A stretch of 64,000 bases of DNA from Desulfobacterales bacterium (GTDB lineage Bacteria; Desulfobacterota; Desulfobacteria; Desulfobacterales; SURF-7). Numbering within the stretch: the first letter of the stretch is position 1; each line of letters starts with the position of its first letter. Of this stretch, positions 1-8,805 are shown one piece after another. The translations under genes and the position numbers were made by a program. The stretch spans positions 18,117-82,116 of the forward strand of contig JANQFQ010000135.1 of the NCBI GenBank assembly GCA_028277765.1, read 5' to 3'. Below the pieces are notes generated by a model. That model did no database searches, was not told the DNA's origin, and saw only the letters and a list, made by a program, of their open reading frames with translations.

Positions 1-2
1 AG

Positions 3-425
3 ACCGCTCTGAACGCTGCTGAGACAGGGCACCTGGTTTTAGCGACACTCCATACACCAAGCGCGTCAGGAGCCGTGGAAAGGATTGTGGGCTTCTTTGA
101 AGGCTCGCGGCAGCCCCAGATTATCCATCAGCTCTCATCAACACTTCAAGGCGTCATTGCCCAGCGGTTAATTACAGCCTTAGACAAGAAAAGCCGCATA
201 CTTGCCACTGAAGTTATTATCGCCACAGACGCTGTCAGGGCACTGATACGCGAGGAAAAGAATCAGCAAATTTATAATACGATGATTACGTCAAGAAATA
301 TCGGGATGCATACCCTGGAACATTCATTGGTCGAATTGTATAAGCAAGGGATGATAAGCCTGGAGCAGGCATACAGCCATTCTAACAGGCCTGACCATAT
401 AAAAAGTCTGTTAAATAAAAAATAA
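3..425 (+). CDS. pilT: Type IV pilus retraction ATPase PilT/PilU, C-terminal part
   Basis: This is the last 140 residues of a secretion-superfamily ATPase; the gene runs off the left edge of the window. PilT powers pilus retraction for twitching motility at the cytoplasmic face of the inner membrane. The fragment opens with the conserved ETGHLV...LHT histidine box that follows the Walker B region. It ends with the family's usual tail of an IS.EQA motif and a short basic end. About 220 N-terminal residues, including the Walker A loop, lie outside the window. The reading frame is open from base 3, and a GTG at base 75 is internal, not a start. PilT and PilU cannot be told apart from this part alone. 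Confidence 0.88.
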   Translation, partial: TALNAAETGHLVLATLHTPSASGAVERIVGFFEGSRQPQIIHQLSSTLQGVIAQRLITALDKKSRILATEVIIATDAVRALIREEKNQQIYNTMITSRNIGMHTLEHSLVELYKQGMISLEQAYSHSNRPDHIKSLLNKK

Positions 426-622
426 TAAAAGGTCGCACGGAAATTTGCTGTATTACTTAGAAGACAACTTTTCCCCTAGGTTTTTCTTTTAACATCCCTA
501 TTCTTTTTATCCTTTTCTGTAAACTTGACATATGTTTTATAGAACTTACTTTTAAAATAAGTTAATTAATAATTTTAAGTATTTATTGTCACATGTAACA
601 GTTGTGATGAAGGAGGTATAAA

Positions 623-739
623 ATGGAAACATTTTGTTATAATATTAGGGACCTAAATAACATCAGGGAAGAGCTGAAATCGGTTTTGGAGATACTTGAC
701 AATCATCGCATTAAATCATATGTGGCTGGTATGATTTAA
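623..739 (+). CDS. Small ORF, 38 residues, unknown function
   Basis: A 38-codon frame begins METFCYNIRDL and ends VAGMI. It has a nearly ideal Shine-Dalgarno (AAGGAGG, bases 610-616) six bases before the ATG. The peptide is mostly a charged, helix-prone stretch with no membrane segment or export signal. It lies 73 bases before a chemoreceptor gene on the same strand, so it could be the first gene of that transcript or a translated leader. I do not recognise it. Support is only the ribosome site and the clean frame. Confidence 0.4.
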   Translation: METFCYNIRDLNNIREELKSVLEILDNHRIKSYVAGMI

Positions 740-812
740 ACTGCAGGTAATTATTTTTACTACCAGTAGTTTATAAATGGGGATGATCATCAATTAGATA
801 GGAGCAACCTGC

Positions 813-2102
813 ATGGCACCAATAGAAATATTTTATGTTTGCGTGTTTTTTTTCGGAGCTGTAATTCTGGGTATGATATTTAATTATATTATGTACAGAA
901 GGACCATTCTTTTTAAAAATCTTGTAGCAGGCAACCTGTTTTGCATAATTGTTTTCGGAGTTGCTGTTTATATTTTTTCCAGTGAATTTTCCTGGATCCG
1001 TATGCTTATAGCAGGAGGAGCGACAGCTGTTTTGACAACACTGGTAGTTGAATGGTTTAAAAGACAGATTGTTGTTCCTGTAAGAGAAATAATCGCATAT
1101 CTTAGTCATATTTCAAAAGGTGACTTTACACTTACAATTGATATGCACACAAATGATGAATTTGAGGAGCTTGCCAGAAGGTTGAATGAAACCGTGAGTG
1201 AGATTTCTCCGTTGATCGGTGTTATTAAAACCAGTTCAGTGGAAAATATGGAAATGGTTCAGGAACTTTTTGAGCTTTTAGAGAAGATGTCCAGTAAGTC
1301 TAAAAATACATCCTTGCGCGCTGCTTCTGTTGCCTCTGCTGCAGAAGAGATGAGCATGAACATGAGAGCTGTTGCCGGTGCCATGGAACAGGCTGCAGCA
1401 AATATCAGTCTTGTAGCGACCGCTGTGGAGCAGAATACCGCTTCGATACATGAAATCGCCCAAAATTCCGGTAAAGCACATCAGGTTTCAAATGAGGCAG
1501 CTGACCAGGCGAGGACAGCTTCAGAAAAAATTGAGGATCTTGGGAAAGCTGCGCAGAATATAGGAAAAGTCACCGAGACGATTACTGAAATATCGGAGCA
1601 GACCAATCTTCTGGCATTAAACGCTACCATTGAAGCTGCCCGTGCTGGAGAGTCAGGCAAAGGATTCGCAGTTGTCGCCGGTGAAATCAAGGAACTGGCG
1701 CGGCAGACAGCGGAAGCAACACTGGAGATAAAAGATATGATAACCGGCATACAGCATACCTCTGAAATCACAATAGGTGAAATCGAACAAATTACTAAAA
1801 TTACCAACAAAAACAATGATATTATGGTCGGCATTGTATCTGCTGTTGAAGAACAGTCCGTTACTACCAATGAGATCGCGGGTAACGTGAGCCAGGCGTC
1901 AATCGGCATACAGGAGATCAGTGATAATGTTTCCCAGAGCATGAGTACTTCTGAAACAATCGCCGGAGAAATTTCCGAGGTTAACAGTGATGCAGCAGTG
2001 ATATCTGAAAGCAGCCTTCATGTAAAAAAAAACACAGAAAGACTCTCAAAGCTGGCGGATATGCTTAAGCATGCGGTTGAGAAGTTCAGTGTAATTCATT
2101 GA
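813..2102 (+). CDS. Methyl-accepting chemotaxis protein without sensor domain
   Basis: A 429-residue chemoreceptor. Three hydrophobic segments (about residues 5-27, 36-56 and 60-80) are followed by a HAMP-like linker and a long coiled-coil signalling domain. The hairpin tip, with the [13 protein letters not shown] motif that binds CheA/CheW, starts near residue 259. There is no periplasmic or PAS ligand domain. The loop between the first two membrane segments is basic (YRRT.LFK), which suggests it is cytoplasmic and the N-terminus is outside, so HAMP lies inside. The start has AGGAG eight bases upstream. Three more receptors of the same design lie at 30641, 31960 and 48375. The stimulus is unknown; sensing through the membrane segments or a partner protein is inference. 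Confidence 0.9.
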   Translation: MAPIEIFYVCVFFFGAVILGMIFNYIMYRRTILFKNLVAGNLFCIIVFGVAVYIFSSEFSWIRMLIAGGATAVLTTLVVEWFKRQIVVPVREIIAYLSHISKGDFTLTIDMHTNDEFEELARRLNETVSEISPLIGVIKTSSVENMEMVQELFELLEKMSSKSKNTSLRAASVASAAEEMSMNMRAVAGAMEQAAANISLVATAVEQNTASIHEIAQNSGKAHQVSNEAADQARTASEKIEDLGKAAQNIGKVTETITEISEQTNLLALNATIEAARAGESGKGFAVVAGEIKELARQTAEATLEIKDMITGIQHTSEITIGEIEQITKITNKNNDIMVGIVSAVEEQSVTTNEIAGNVSQASIGIQEISDNVSQSMSTSETIAGEISEVNSDAAVISESSLHVKKNTERLSKLADMLKHAVEKFSVIH

Positions 2103-2268
2103 CACCCCCATTTATCATATAGTATAAATTATTATATTTTCTTAGACACATATTTTTAAATCTAAACCAAAAAAACGGACTGGATAATAGCGGACATAGA
2201 TAGGTTCTGATATGGACATATATGTTATTAATAAATATTACTATTAGAATTCTTAAGGAGGTTTTGTT

Positions 2269-3261
2269 ATGGATCCTCAACCATCATCCCTTACTTTCAA
2301 GTTTCGATTTCTTAAAAACGGAGACGTGCAGTCAACCTTTCGAAAAAAAGGAGAGGCAACTGAGGAACAACTAACATTAGGAAAGGACATTATTGACTAT
2401 GATACTATTGTTGACAAGGCAACACGGGACAATAGATTGCTTATCCTTCTGGCTTCAGGGACCCAGGTGAGTAAAAAGATCAGCAAACTCTTAGACGAAG
2501 AGAACGCTCTTGCCTTGGAGATTTACAAGGTTAAAGCGCTTGACCTTGAAAAATATATTTCAAGGATATGCTCAAAAAGAGATGTGGCCAGAAACAAGCA
2601 GCGGCTCATTGATGAAGGCAAGGGCGACCTGTTTAAAAGTATTACCTGTCCGAATTGTGCAGCTGAAATCGATCTTTCTGAACTTGATGATACAAAATAT
2701 GTGTATTGCAACTTTTGTGAAACGGTTTTTACACATGACAAACAGATTACTACCAATGGCGATATCTATAAAATCTGTGATGAATGCGGACTTTTCGGGA
2801 GAGTCAAAGGGTATACTGAAGCTTATTTTTATTTCCTTCTGGTGGTATATGGGTTTTCTTACAAACGGCGGCATTTGTGCGATTACTGTGTTAACCGTGT
2901 GTTTTGGAAAACATTCTTCAGCAACCTAATTTTCATTCTCGGTCTACCATCTTCAATATACATGAAACTTCGTTCTTTAAAAGGCCGTGATCAAGCAGAC
3001 AAAGAATTATTAGCAGCAACACGCCTGTCCATAAAAGGAAAAACCATGGAAGCCGAAGATTATTACCGGCGGCTTAACCAGAGCTACAAAGGGCATCCTG
3101 GTATCTCTTTTAATGAGGCAATGGGGCATTTTGTTGCTGAAAATTATGATCAAGCGATCAAGTGCCTTGATAAATCATTGGCCGAGTGTAATACGTATTT
3201 GCCGACCATCAGGCTTATCATGGAACTTCAGAATGCTGCTGAGGAAAGTGGTGAAGTCTGA
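2269..3261 (+). CDS. Double zinc-ribbon protein with TPR-like C-terminus
   Basis: A 330-residue protein of unknown function. Two zinc-ribbon-like cysteine sets are visible: C127/C130 with C147/C150, and C170/C173 with C204/C207. A hydrophobic stretch near residues 214-235 may be a membrane anchor. The last 90 residues form helical pairs of TPR type (a YDQAIKCLDKSL unit), suggesting protein-protein contacts. The start has AAGGAGG seven bases before the ATG. It is separated from the chemoreceptor by 166 bases and from the following SDR by 187 bases, so an operon is uncertain. The cysteine pairs suggest structural zinc; nothing points to a catalytic role. Confidence 0.72.
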   Translation: MDPQPSSLTFKFRFLKNGDVQSTFRKKGEATEEQLTLGKDIIDYDTIVDKATRDNRLLILLASGTQVSKKISKLLDEENALALEIYKVKALDLEKYISRICSKRDVARNKQRLIDEGKGDLFKSITCPNCAAEIDLSELDDTKYVYCNFCETVFTHDKQITTNGDIYKICDECGLFGRVKGYTEAYFYFLLVVYGFSYKRRHLCDYCVNRVFWKTFFSNLIFILGLPSSIYMKLRSLKGRDQADKELLAATRLSIKGKTMEAEDYYRRLNQSYKGHPGISFNEAMGHFVAENYDQAIKCLDKSLAECNTYLPTIRLIMELQNAAEESGEV

Positions 3262-3448
3262 AGCTTAATTAAGTACCACACCTACCATATAGGAGATCAC
3301 AAGGATCGCACAATTTATGTAACCACGGCAGGGCAGGCAAAAAAAGAGGTGATTTCCCTACCCATGCTCCTTTTATTATTTCAAACCAACTGCAAAAATG
3401 ATATAAATATAAAGTATCATTAACCTTTCATAAAGATGGGGGGGTACG

Positions 3449-4441
3449 ATGAAAACTTTAGTTACAGGGGCAAGTGGTCTGGTCGGTTCGAGCGTGATTC
3501 GGGAACTCCTTTCCCAGGGCAGGGATGTCAGAGCGTTTACACTAAAGGGCTGTGATATGTCCAATATTGAAGCCCTGAAAGACCGTATTGAGATAGTTGA
3601 GGGAGATCTTCTTGATATGGATTCCATAAGATCAGCCATGAAAGGGTGTGATATTGTTTATCAGATAGCTGCCCGGTATACGTTATGGGCAAAAAATCCG
3701 CAGATATTTTATGATATTAATGTTCAGGGATCTGCAAATGTTATGGAAACCGCGCTGGAACAGGGCGTTAAAAAGGTTGTGTATACAAGCTCTATCGCGT
3801 CTGTGGGCGCATATGGTCCTGAAAACCCTGCAGATGAAAACGCGGTGTATAATCTCTGGGATACAGGGAATCATTATATAAGGTCTAAATACCTTGGTGA
3901 ACAGGAAGCCGTAAAGTATTATAAAAAAGGGCTCCCGGTTGTGATTGTAAATCCAACGGTGGTTACTGGTGTCAGGGATCAAGTGCCAACACCGTCAGGA
4001 AAGACAATCGTCGATATGCTGAACAATAATATGCCAGCTTATATTGATGGTGGTATCAATATCGTGGATGTGGAAGACGTCGCAAAAGGGCATGTGCTGG
4101 CGGAACTGAAAGGACGAGTTGGCGAACGATATATCCTCGGCAATACAAATCTTACATTAAAGGAATACACACATATGATCGCCAGGCTTGCCAATGTAGA
4201 TCCCCCGAAATTTAAAATGCCGTACAATCTTCTTTTGTACATCAGTTATGTGGTGGAATTAATATCAAAAATTACAAGGAAAGAGCCCCTGGTAACCGTA
4301 TCGACGGTTAAGCTTGCTAAAAAATACATGTATTACGACTGCTCAAAGGCGGTTAATGAGCTGGGATTGCCTCGAACGCCAGTTGAAGAGACGGTTACCA
4401 AGGCGATTGACTGGTTCAGGGAAAACGGGTATGTAAAATAG
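3449..4441 (+). CDS. NAD-dependent epimerase/dehydratase, HpnA-like extended SDR
   Basis: A 330-residue extended short-chain dehydrogenase. It has the Rossmann glycine motif TGASGLVG (residues 6-13), the catalytic Tyr143 and Lys147 (YIRSK) and an upstream Ser in YTSSIAS. Segments such as VVIVNPT, MPAY.DGG.N.V.V.DVA.GH and GERYILG strongly resemble HpnA, the hopanoid-associated sugar epimerase/dihydroflavonol-reductase subgroup. No hopanoid genes are in the window, so the substrate is open; a sugar nucleotide or a 3-hydroxysteroid-like ring are both possible for the family. A G-rich ribosome site lies just before the ATG. A second extended SDR is at 12412. Confidence 0.85.
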   Translation: MKTLVTGASGLVGSSVIRELLSQGRDVRAFTLKGCDMSNIEALKDRIEIVEGDLLDMDSIRSAMKGCDIVYQIAARYTLWAKNPQIFYDINVQGSANVMETALEQGVKKVVYTSSIASVGAYGPENPADENAVYNLWDTGNHYIRSKYLGEQEAVKYYKKGLPVVIVNPTVVTGVRDQVPTPSGKTIVDMLNNNMPAYIDGGINIVDVEDVAKGHVLAELKGRVGERYILGNTNLTLKEYTHMIARLANVDPPKFKMPYNLLLYISYVVELISKITRKEPLVTVSTVKLAKKYMYYDCSKAVNELGLPRTPVEETVTKAIDWFRENGYVK

Positions 4442-4485
4442 AAATAATGACAAACCAGCGATAAGCCAAAGTTAAATTATAAAAC

Positions 4486-4546
4486 AACTTATACCTAAAG
4501 AGCATAAGTTTCATATGAATTCCGCTATAGCGGGATTCAACTCAGC
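4486..4546 (+). repeat. Double-hairpin dispersed repeat, copy 1
   Basis: An arm AACTTATACC pairs with CATAAGTT, and is followed by TCAT and then the near-palindrome AATTCCGCTATAGCGGGATT (bases 4518-4537) and TTCAACTCAGC. A second copy in the same orientation is at 8699-8760. The longest possible start of the next ORF (base 4515) falls inside this element, so that start is doubtful. Confidence 0.7.
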
Positions 4547-4562
4547 TTTTATTATCATTCAC

Positions 4563-5138
4563 ATGACCATACTGCAATTTTCATTTCTGATTTTTCCTTT
4601 AACAGCCTTATATATTCTCCTGGTGCCGATTAACATTATCTTAAGAATGGATAGTTTTTTTTTAAGAGAGGTCAGAATAAGATTTTTCCCTTTTAATGTT
4701 AACATCGGGAAAAAGAAAAAAGTCAAAAAAGAGAAAAAGAAAGACAAGATTGATGTCGCGAAATTTATAGCCAATGAATTTAATACAATACGACAATCCT
4801 TTACACCTCTGTGTGAATTTGTTATTTCTTTATTTGTATCAAAGCATCATTATCTGAATATTTCAATGCAAGGTGGTTTTGGCGCGCCGGATGTTACCGG
4901 AATTGTTCTTGGCACAATAGAGGCTGTAAGGCCCGCTTGTGGGAATAGAGTTACAATCGTATACAGGCCCGATTTTATGGCCCAGTCGATTAACGGGACG
5001 ATATGCGCTGAAACCGTCGTGAGGGTTTACACTATTTTAGCAAATGGGATGATTTTATTGATCAGGTTGCCTGTCATCGACATTTTAAAAGTATTAAAAA
5101 AAATTTCAAAAGGAGAATATTATGCCCGCAAAACTTAA
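4563..5138 (+). CDS. DUF2953-type membrane-anchored protein (YtfI-like)
   Basis: One N-terminal hydrophobic segment is followed by a lysine-rich linker (KKKKVKKEKKKDK). The remaining domain, with a central QGGFGAPDVTG stretch and a hydrophobic end, resembles DUF2953. In Firmicutes this family is encoded beside YtfJ/GerW, and here the next gene is a YtfJ homologue overlapping by 17 bases, which supports the call. The open frame extends to base 4515, but those codons lie in a dispersed repeat, so the ATG at 4563 (MTILQF) is preferred. No clear Shine-Dalgarno was seen for either start. Function is unknown; a role coupled to the YtfJ protein at the membrane is inference. Confidence 0.62.
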   Translation: MTILQFSFLIFPLTALYILLVPINIILRMDSFFLREVRIRFFPFNVNIGKKKKVKKEKKKDKIDVAKFIANEFNTIRQSFTPLCEFVISLFVSKHHYLNISMQGGFGAPDVTGIVLGTIEAVRPACGNRVTIVYRPDFMAQSINGTICAETVVRVYTILANGMILLIRLPVIDILKVLKKISKGEYYARKT

Positions 5139-5499
5139 AGAGACATTATCTTCGATAATCGGTGAGCTCAAGGAAATAGCGAATACTGAAACAGTGGTTG
5201 GAAAGCCGGTAACTCTTGGTGATAAAATGGTTGTTCCTGTATCCCGGATAATGGTCGGTTTCGGGGTCGGAGGCGGTGAGGGCCAGGAAGAGAAAAAAAA
5301 GGGCGGCTTTGCAGGCGGTGGCGCGGGCGGCGCAAGGATTGATCCTATAGGCTTTATTATTATTGATGGTGAAAAGGTCTCGTTTCTGCCGACAAAGCCG
5401 GGTAAGTTTGAAGGGCTTATCGATTCTATACCGGGCATTGTGGAAAAGATTAAAGGATTCAAGGCTGATAAGAAGGAGATTGTGGAGAAAGAGGAATAA
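5122..5499 (+). CDS. ytfJ: YtfJ/GerW family protein
   Basis: A 125-residue protein with the typical YtfJ layout. An N-terminal helix contains KETLSSIIGEL. Next come TVVGKP..LGDK.V.PVS, a glycine-rich loop (about residues 51-73), and a second half with the IDPIGFIII and GEKVSFLP motifs. In Bacillus the family (GerW) is spore-associated, but homologues occur widely in non-sporulating bacteria, where their role is unresolved. It starts inside the end of the DUF2953 gene with AAAGGAG six bases before the ATG, so the two are almost certainly translated as a pair. No sporulation gene is seen in the window, which argues against a spore role here. Confidence 0.85.
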   Translation: MPAKLKETLSSIIGELKEIANTETVVGKPVTLGDKMVVPVSRIMVGFGVGGGEGQEEKKKGGFAGGGAGGARIDPIGFIIIDGEKVSFLPTKPGKFEGLIDSIPGIVEKIKGFKADKKEIVEKEE

Positions 5500-5503
5500 A
5501 AAA

Positions 5504-5572
5504 ATCCGAAATCCGAAGCACGAAATTCGAAACAAATCCGAAATCCAAATTTTTAAATGTTCAAAACCATAA
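5504..5572. repeat. Short intergenic repeat (AAATCCGAAATCCGAA type)
   Basis: Several imperfect direct copies of a roughly 10-base unit (AAATCCGAA, AAATTCGAA, AAATCCGAA, AAATCCAAA) follow the ytfJ stop codon. They resemble the low-complexity spacer repeats common in this type of genome. No gene is seen in the rest of the spacer to 5711. Confidence 0.55.
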
Positions 5573-5711
5573 ACACTTAATTACTTGAGTTGAACCTCCT
5601 GATAGTTTTGGAATTTATATTTTGGTCATTTGATATTGTTTTGGATTTATTCTTGCGTTTTTGGTTAACATCATTATTAAAACCGATCAGACCAATAAAC
5701 CGGATATTTCT

Positions 5712-7304
5712 TTACTCTTTTAGCGCTGCATGACGGGCTGCGCGTCTTCCCGAGAATATACCGTCAGCTATTGACAGCCCACTCATATAGCCCTTTGATG
5801 TTACACCGACCGCAGTCCTGCCGGCAGCATATAATCCGGTTATGACGGATCCGTCTTCCCGTTTCACCTCCCCGGTCTCCTCATTTACCATCAGTCCACC
5901 GAGTGTGAGTGTGGGACATAAAAACAGCTTGTTGTCAAGTGAGCAATCGATCGCGTAAAAAGGCGGTTTAAGGGATTTTATAAAATCTTTTGATTTTCCG
6001 GTCGGGTCTGGTTCGTCGCTTTCAGCTATCTTGTTGTACGCGTCAACCGCTGTTTGGAGGCTACTGGCTGGTATGTCGCATTTCTTTGCAAGCTTATGAA
6101 TAGTATTTGCCTTTTTTTTATTCATATAAAGATTGATAAGCGCCAGCAACATCTGGAACCACTGTGATCTTTTCAGGTTAAGATCCTTATGGGCTTCCTT
6201 CCAAATCTCGGCATCGATGATCAGGATGGCCTCTCCTCGGTGCTTTTCAACCATTTTTTCGCCCAGTTGCGCGCCGTAATACTGTTCGTTTATAATCCGT
6301 TTGCCCAGGCGGTCAATGATGATCCCTTTTACAAGGGCTGACGGCGGATTGATAAACCGCCATGCTGATACACGGCTCATCTGCCCAACAGCCCCGCCGA
6401 CCTCCTGGCCCATTCGAATGCCAGTGCCATCATCACCCATTGAGCCGAGTGGCGCCCCGAAATAGTATTTAGGCGCGTATCTTTGTATCATTTTACGGTT
6501 GTGAACGAAACCGCCTGCTGCGAGTATGACGCCCTTTTTGGCACGTATCTTCATTTTTCTTCCTGTCATCTCCATCAGGGTGAACAGCATTTTAAAAACA
6601 ATTAACAGAGGAGGGAAGAATAATATATTATACCTTAATAGATACGCGGTTTTGTCTAAGATTTTGTGGATTGTTCCACGTATGCTGTTTTGCGGGATAG
6701 AAGAAACCTCAAGTCCTGTTACATTGCCATTATTATCGGTGATCAACTGGATTGCCTTTGTATGAAACATCACTTTGGCCCCTTTTTTTACGGCTGTTTC
6801 ACCAATAGGCTTAAAGAAAGCACCGCCAGGCATTCCTTTTCCGTGTGCCCTGTGACCGCGGGGTGCAGGAGTTGATGTTTCATTAAATGGGGGAAATGAC
6901 TCGTTTCCTGAAAAATAAAGGAAATACTGTTCCGGGGGATAAGATGTTTTAAAAGGACAGAACGCGGCATTAAAGGGAACCCCCTGTTCCTCAAGCCATT
7001 CACAGGTTTTGCTGCTCTGCTCACAAAATTCCTTCAGGGTTTTTTCAGATACCACATCCTTTGCTTCCTGCTTAACATAGTTATACATATTCTCCGGTGT
7101 ATCATCAAAACCGGCTTCTTTCTGATATTTTGTCCCGCCGCCCAGGTAAGTGACGCCGCCGCTCATCCTTGTTGTGCCGCCCCCGCTGAAACGTTCTACA
7201 GCTAAGACTTGAGCGCCATTATCAACGCCTTCAATTGCCGCACACGCACCTGTGCCGCCAAATCCCACAACAATCACGTCTGTTTCCTGATCCCAGGTTG
7301 TCAT
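5712..7304 (-). CDS. FAD-dependent oxidoreductase, fumarate reductase/3-ketosteroid dehydrogenase family
   Basis: A flavoprotein of about 530 residues. The FAD-binding GFGGTG motif begins at residue 14, just after MTTWDQETD, and an ILAAGGF motif follows mid-protein. The C-terminal flavin-capping segment ends SGLSIADGIFSGRRAA, closer to delta4-(5alpha)-3-ketosteroid dehydrogenases than to soluble fumarate reductases. The YPGPGG signature of delta1-dehydrogenases is absent. The longest frame starts at 7334, but the ATG at 7304 aligns exactly with the paralogue at 10519 (MTSWDQETD), shares its leader and follows GGGGG, so it is preferred. A likely role is FAD-dependent desaturation or reduction of a cyclic ketone or enoate; the substrate is unknown. 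Confidence 0.85.
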   Translation of the reverse strand: MTTWDQETDVIVVGFGGTGACAAIEGVDNGAQVLAVERFSGGGTTRMSGGVTYLGGGTKYQKEAGFDDTPENMYNYVKQEAKDVVSEKTLKEFCEQSSKTCEWLEEQGVPFNAAFCPFKTSYPPEQYFLYFSGNESFPPFNETSTPAPRGHRAHGKGMPGGAFFKPIGETAVKKGAKVMFHTKAIQLITDNNGNVTGLEVSSIPQNSIRGTIHKILDKTAYLLRYNILFFPPLLIVFKMLFTLMEMTGRKMKIRAKKGVILAAGGFVHNRKMIQRYAPKYYFGAPLGSMGDDGTGIRMGQEVGGAVGQMSRVSAWRFINPPSALVKGIIIDRLGKRIINEQYYGAQLGEKMVEKHRGEAILIIDAEIWKEAHKDLNLKRSQWFQMLLALINLYMNKKKANTIHKLAKKCDIPASSLQTAVDAYNKIAESDEPDPTGKSKDFIKSLKPPFYAIDCSLDNKLFLCPTLTLGGLMVNEETGEVKREDGSVITGLYAAGRTAVGVTSKGYMSGLSIADGIFSGRRAARHAALKE

Positions 7305-7458
7305 ATTATACCCCCAGCCGGATAAACCGGACATTAGAAATAAGGTGAGGGCGACCCTTGTGATCGCCCTTGTTATTTAATAAATAATGTTGTTATGTCT
7401 GCCAAAAGAGGCGAATATAAGATTCGCCCCTATGGACAATTATATAATTATTCACAAT
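7305..7458 (-). repeat. Two-hairpin leader shared with the flavoprotein gene at 10519 (copy A)
   Basis: Read on the minus strand, this stretch runs straight into the ATG at 7304 and matches bases 10381-10518 nearly base for base. It contains two stem-loops: GGCGAATCTTATATTCGCC (about 7411-7429) and GGGCGATCACAAGGGTCGCCC (about 7350-7370). The shared part includes TTGGCAGACA and the GGTTTATCC just before the start. It is either a gene duplication that carried its leader, or a dispersed hairpin repeat acting as a common regulatory leader. Confidence 0.75.
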
Positions 7459-7468
7459 CCCTTTTCGA

Positions 7469-8347
7469 TTACAACCCTGATTTTAGCTCGGCCGGCTTTT
7501 CTAATACACCATTTAAAAAAATATCTTTTACATCTTCATATATCTGTTCAGTGTCAATGCCTTCCCCATGTAGCTCTTCCATGTAAGCTGGGTGGTATTC
7601 AATAACAGCCAGAACGATGATCGCCAGCATCCGGGCATTTATCCTTCGAAGTAGTCCGGCTTTTATGCCTTCATTAATACTGTTTTCATAGATATCGATT
7701 TTTCGGTGAATGATGGTGTCAAGTTTGTCTTTGAATTCATCTGGATTATTGGTGGAAGCAGTGCGGAGCATGTTTATCATACTGCTCCACATAGGATTTA
7801 ATTGATACAATAGCTCCGCCTGTTTGTAGACGATATCCGCGCTTTCTTCTTCAGGTTTGGCGAAGGATAAGCCTAACTGTTCTGCCTCGTTTTCAACCAT
7901 ATGCTGAATACATTCAATAAACAGGTCTTTTTTATTATTAAAATGTTTATAAAAGGTACTTCGACCAATGTTAAGATGATTGGTTACATCACTTATGGAA
8001 ACGATGTCATACCCTTTTTGTTGAAACAAGGCTGTCGCGGATTTGATAATTTCAGTTTTGAATTCTTTTGCCCCCACAAGAACTTCAGAGCGATCTTCTC
8101 CCTCTTCTTTATCAACCAGATCGGTAATCTCTTTGATCTGTGTGAGAGTCATGCTCCCTTTGCTCTGAATTTTCTTGATCAGTTTAATCCTATTGAAGTG
8201 CTTTGCTGTATAAAGGGCTTTTGTTTTTCTTATTTTTTTAGCAGCAGGAAAAAGCCCTTCTCGAATATAGTATTTTATAGTGGACACAGGAACCTGTGCG
8301 GCCTCGGACAGTTCGGACAGGGTCATTTTTTTTGGGGCATTTTTCAT
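7469..8347 (-). CDS. MerR-TetR fusion transcriptional regulator
   Basis: A 292-residue protein with two DNA-binding domains. Residues 8-75 form a MerR-type winged helix (VSTIKYYIREGLFP is the recognition region), followed by a short acidic linker. Residues 97-143 form a TetR helix-turn-helix (ISDVTNHLNIGRSTFYKHF). The remaining 150 residues are helical and fit a TetR ligand-binding domain. MerR proteins normally have a coiled coil and effector domain here, and TetR proteins normally carry a single HTH, so the fusion is unusual. It lies between the flavoprotein gene and the MtmB-like gene, diverging from the latter, and probably controls both. The ligand may be the substrate or product of that pathway. 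No strong Shine-Dalgarno precedes the ATG. Confidence 0.85.
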   Translation of the reverse strand: MKNAPKKMTLSELSEAAQVPVSTIKYYIREGLFPAAKKIRKTKALYTAKHFNRIKLIKKIQSKGSMTLTQIKEITDLVDKEEGEDRSEVLVGAKEFKTEIIKSATALFQQKGYDIVSISDVTNHLNIGRSTFYKHFNNKKDLFIECIQHMVENEAEQLGLSFAKPEEESADIVYKQAELLYQLNPMWSSMINMLRTASTNNPDEFKDKLDTIIHRKIDIYENSINEGIKAGLLRRINARMLAIIVLAVIEYHPAYMEELHGEGIDTEQIYEDVKDIFLNGVLEKPAELKSGL

Positions 8348-8698
8348 TTTTTTTATCTATGCATGGGTACTATCTAACTAGTGTGGTAAAAATTTTATTA
8401 AAAACAAAGATATTTATGATTCAGCCGTATTGTTTTATCAGTTATTTTATAAAACATTGCATGCGTTATGTCAATAACTATTAAATAATATAGCATATAT
8501 TTTTTATTTTGCTACTCGGCTCACATCCAGGGCAAATCTTAATAATTTATTGTTGACAGATATGCAAAAAGTTGGTATCTAAAAGACAGTTATGTCCTTG
8601 CGTTGAAATATGGACTATGCTGTCTTTTGTGTAGTGAGACTCATTTTTTTAGTGATATTGGAGGTTGCATGTGGCCTTTGTATATGCGACATTAGAGT
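8348..8698. promoter_or_regulatory. Divergent intergenic region with an inverted repeat
   Basis: This AT-rich spacer separates the MerR-TetR gene (leftward) from the MtmB-like gene (rightward). Bases 8581-8628 form an inverted repeat with nine-base outer arms (AAAAGACAG and CTGTCTTTT) and a GTCC/GGAC pair further in. It could be an operator of the neighbouring regulator or a transcript hairpin. No other gene is visible. Confidence 0.4.
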
Positions 8699-8760
8699 AA
8701 CTTATGCCATTTTCGGTATAAGTTTCATTTAAATTCCGCTATAGCGGAATTCAACTCAGC
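8699..8760 (+). repeat. Double-hairpin dispersed repeat, copy 2, with perfect palindrome
   Basis: The first hairpin pairs AACTTATGCC with GGTATAAGTT. The second is the perfect 20-base palindrome AATTCCGCTATAGCGGAATT at 8732-8751, followed by CAACTCAGC. It matches 4486-4546 in order and orientation. It ends 46 bases before the MtmB-like start and could influence that gene's leader. Confidence 0.72.
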
Positions 8761-8805
8761 CATATGTAACCCTTTTATATACCAAAAACCAGACAGGAGA
8801 AAAAA

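Noticed and set aside
5146..5535. 129-residue antisense ORF opposite ytfJ
   Set aside because: The forward ytfJ frame is a clear family member with a ribosome site; the antisense frame is a by-product of its GC-rich loop.
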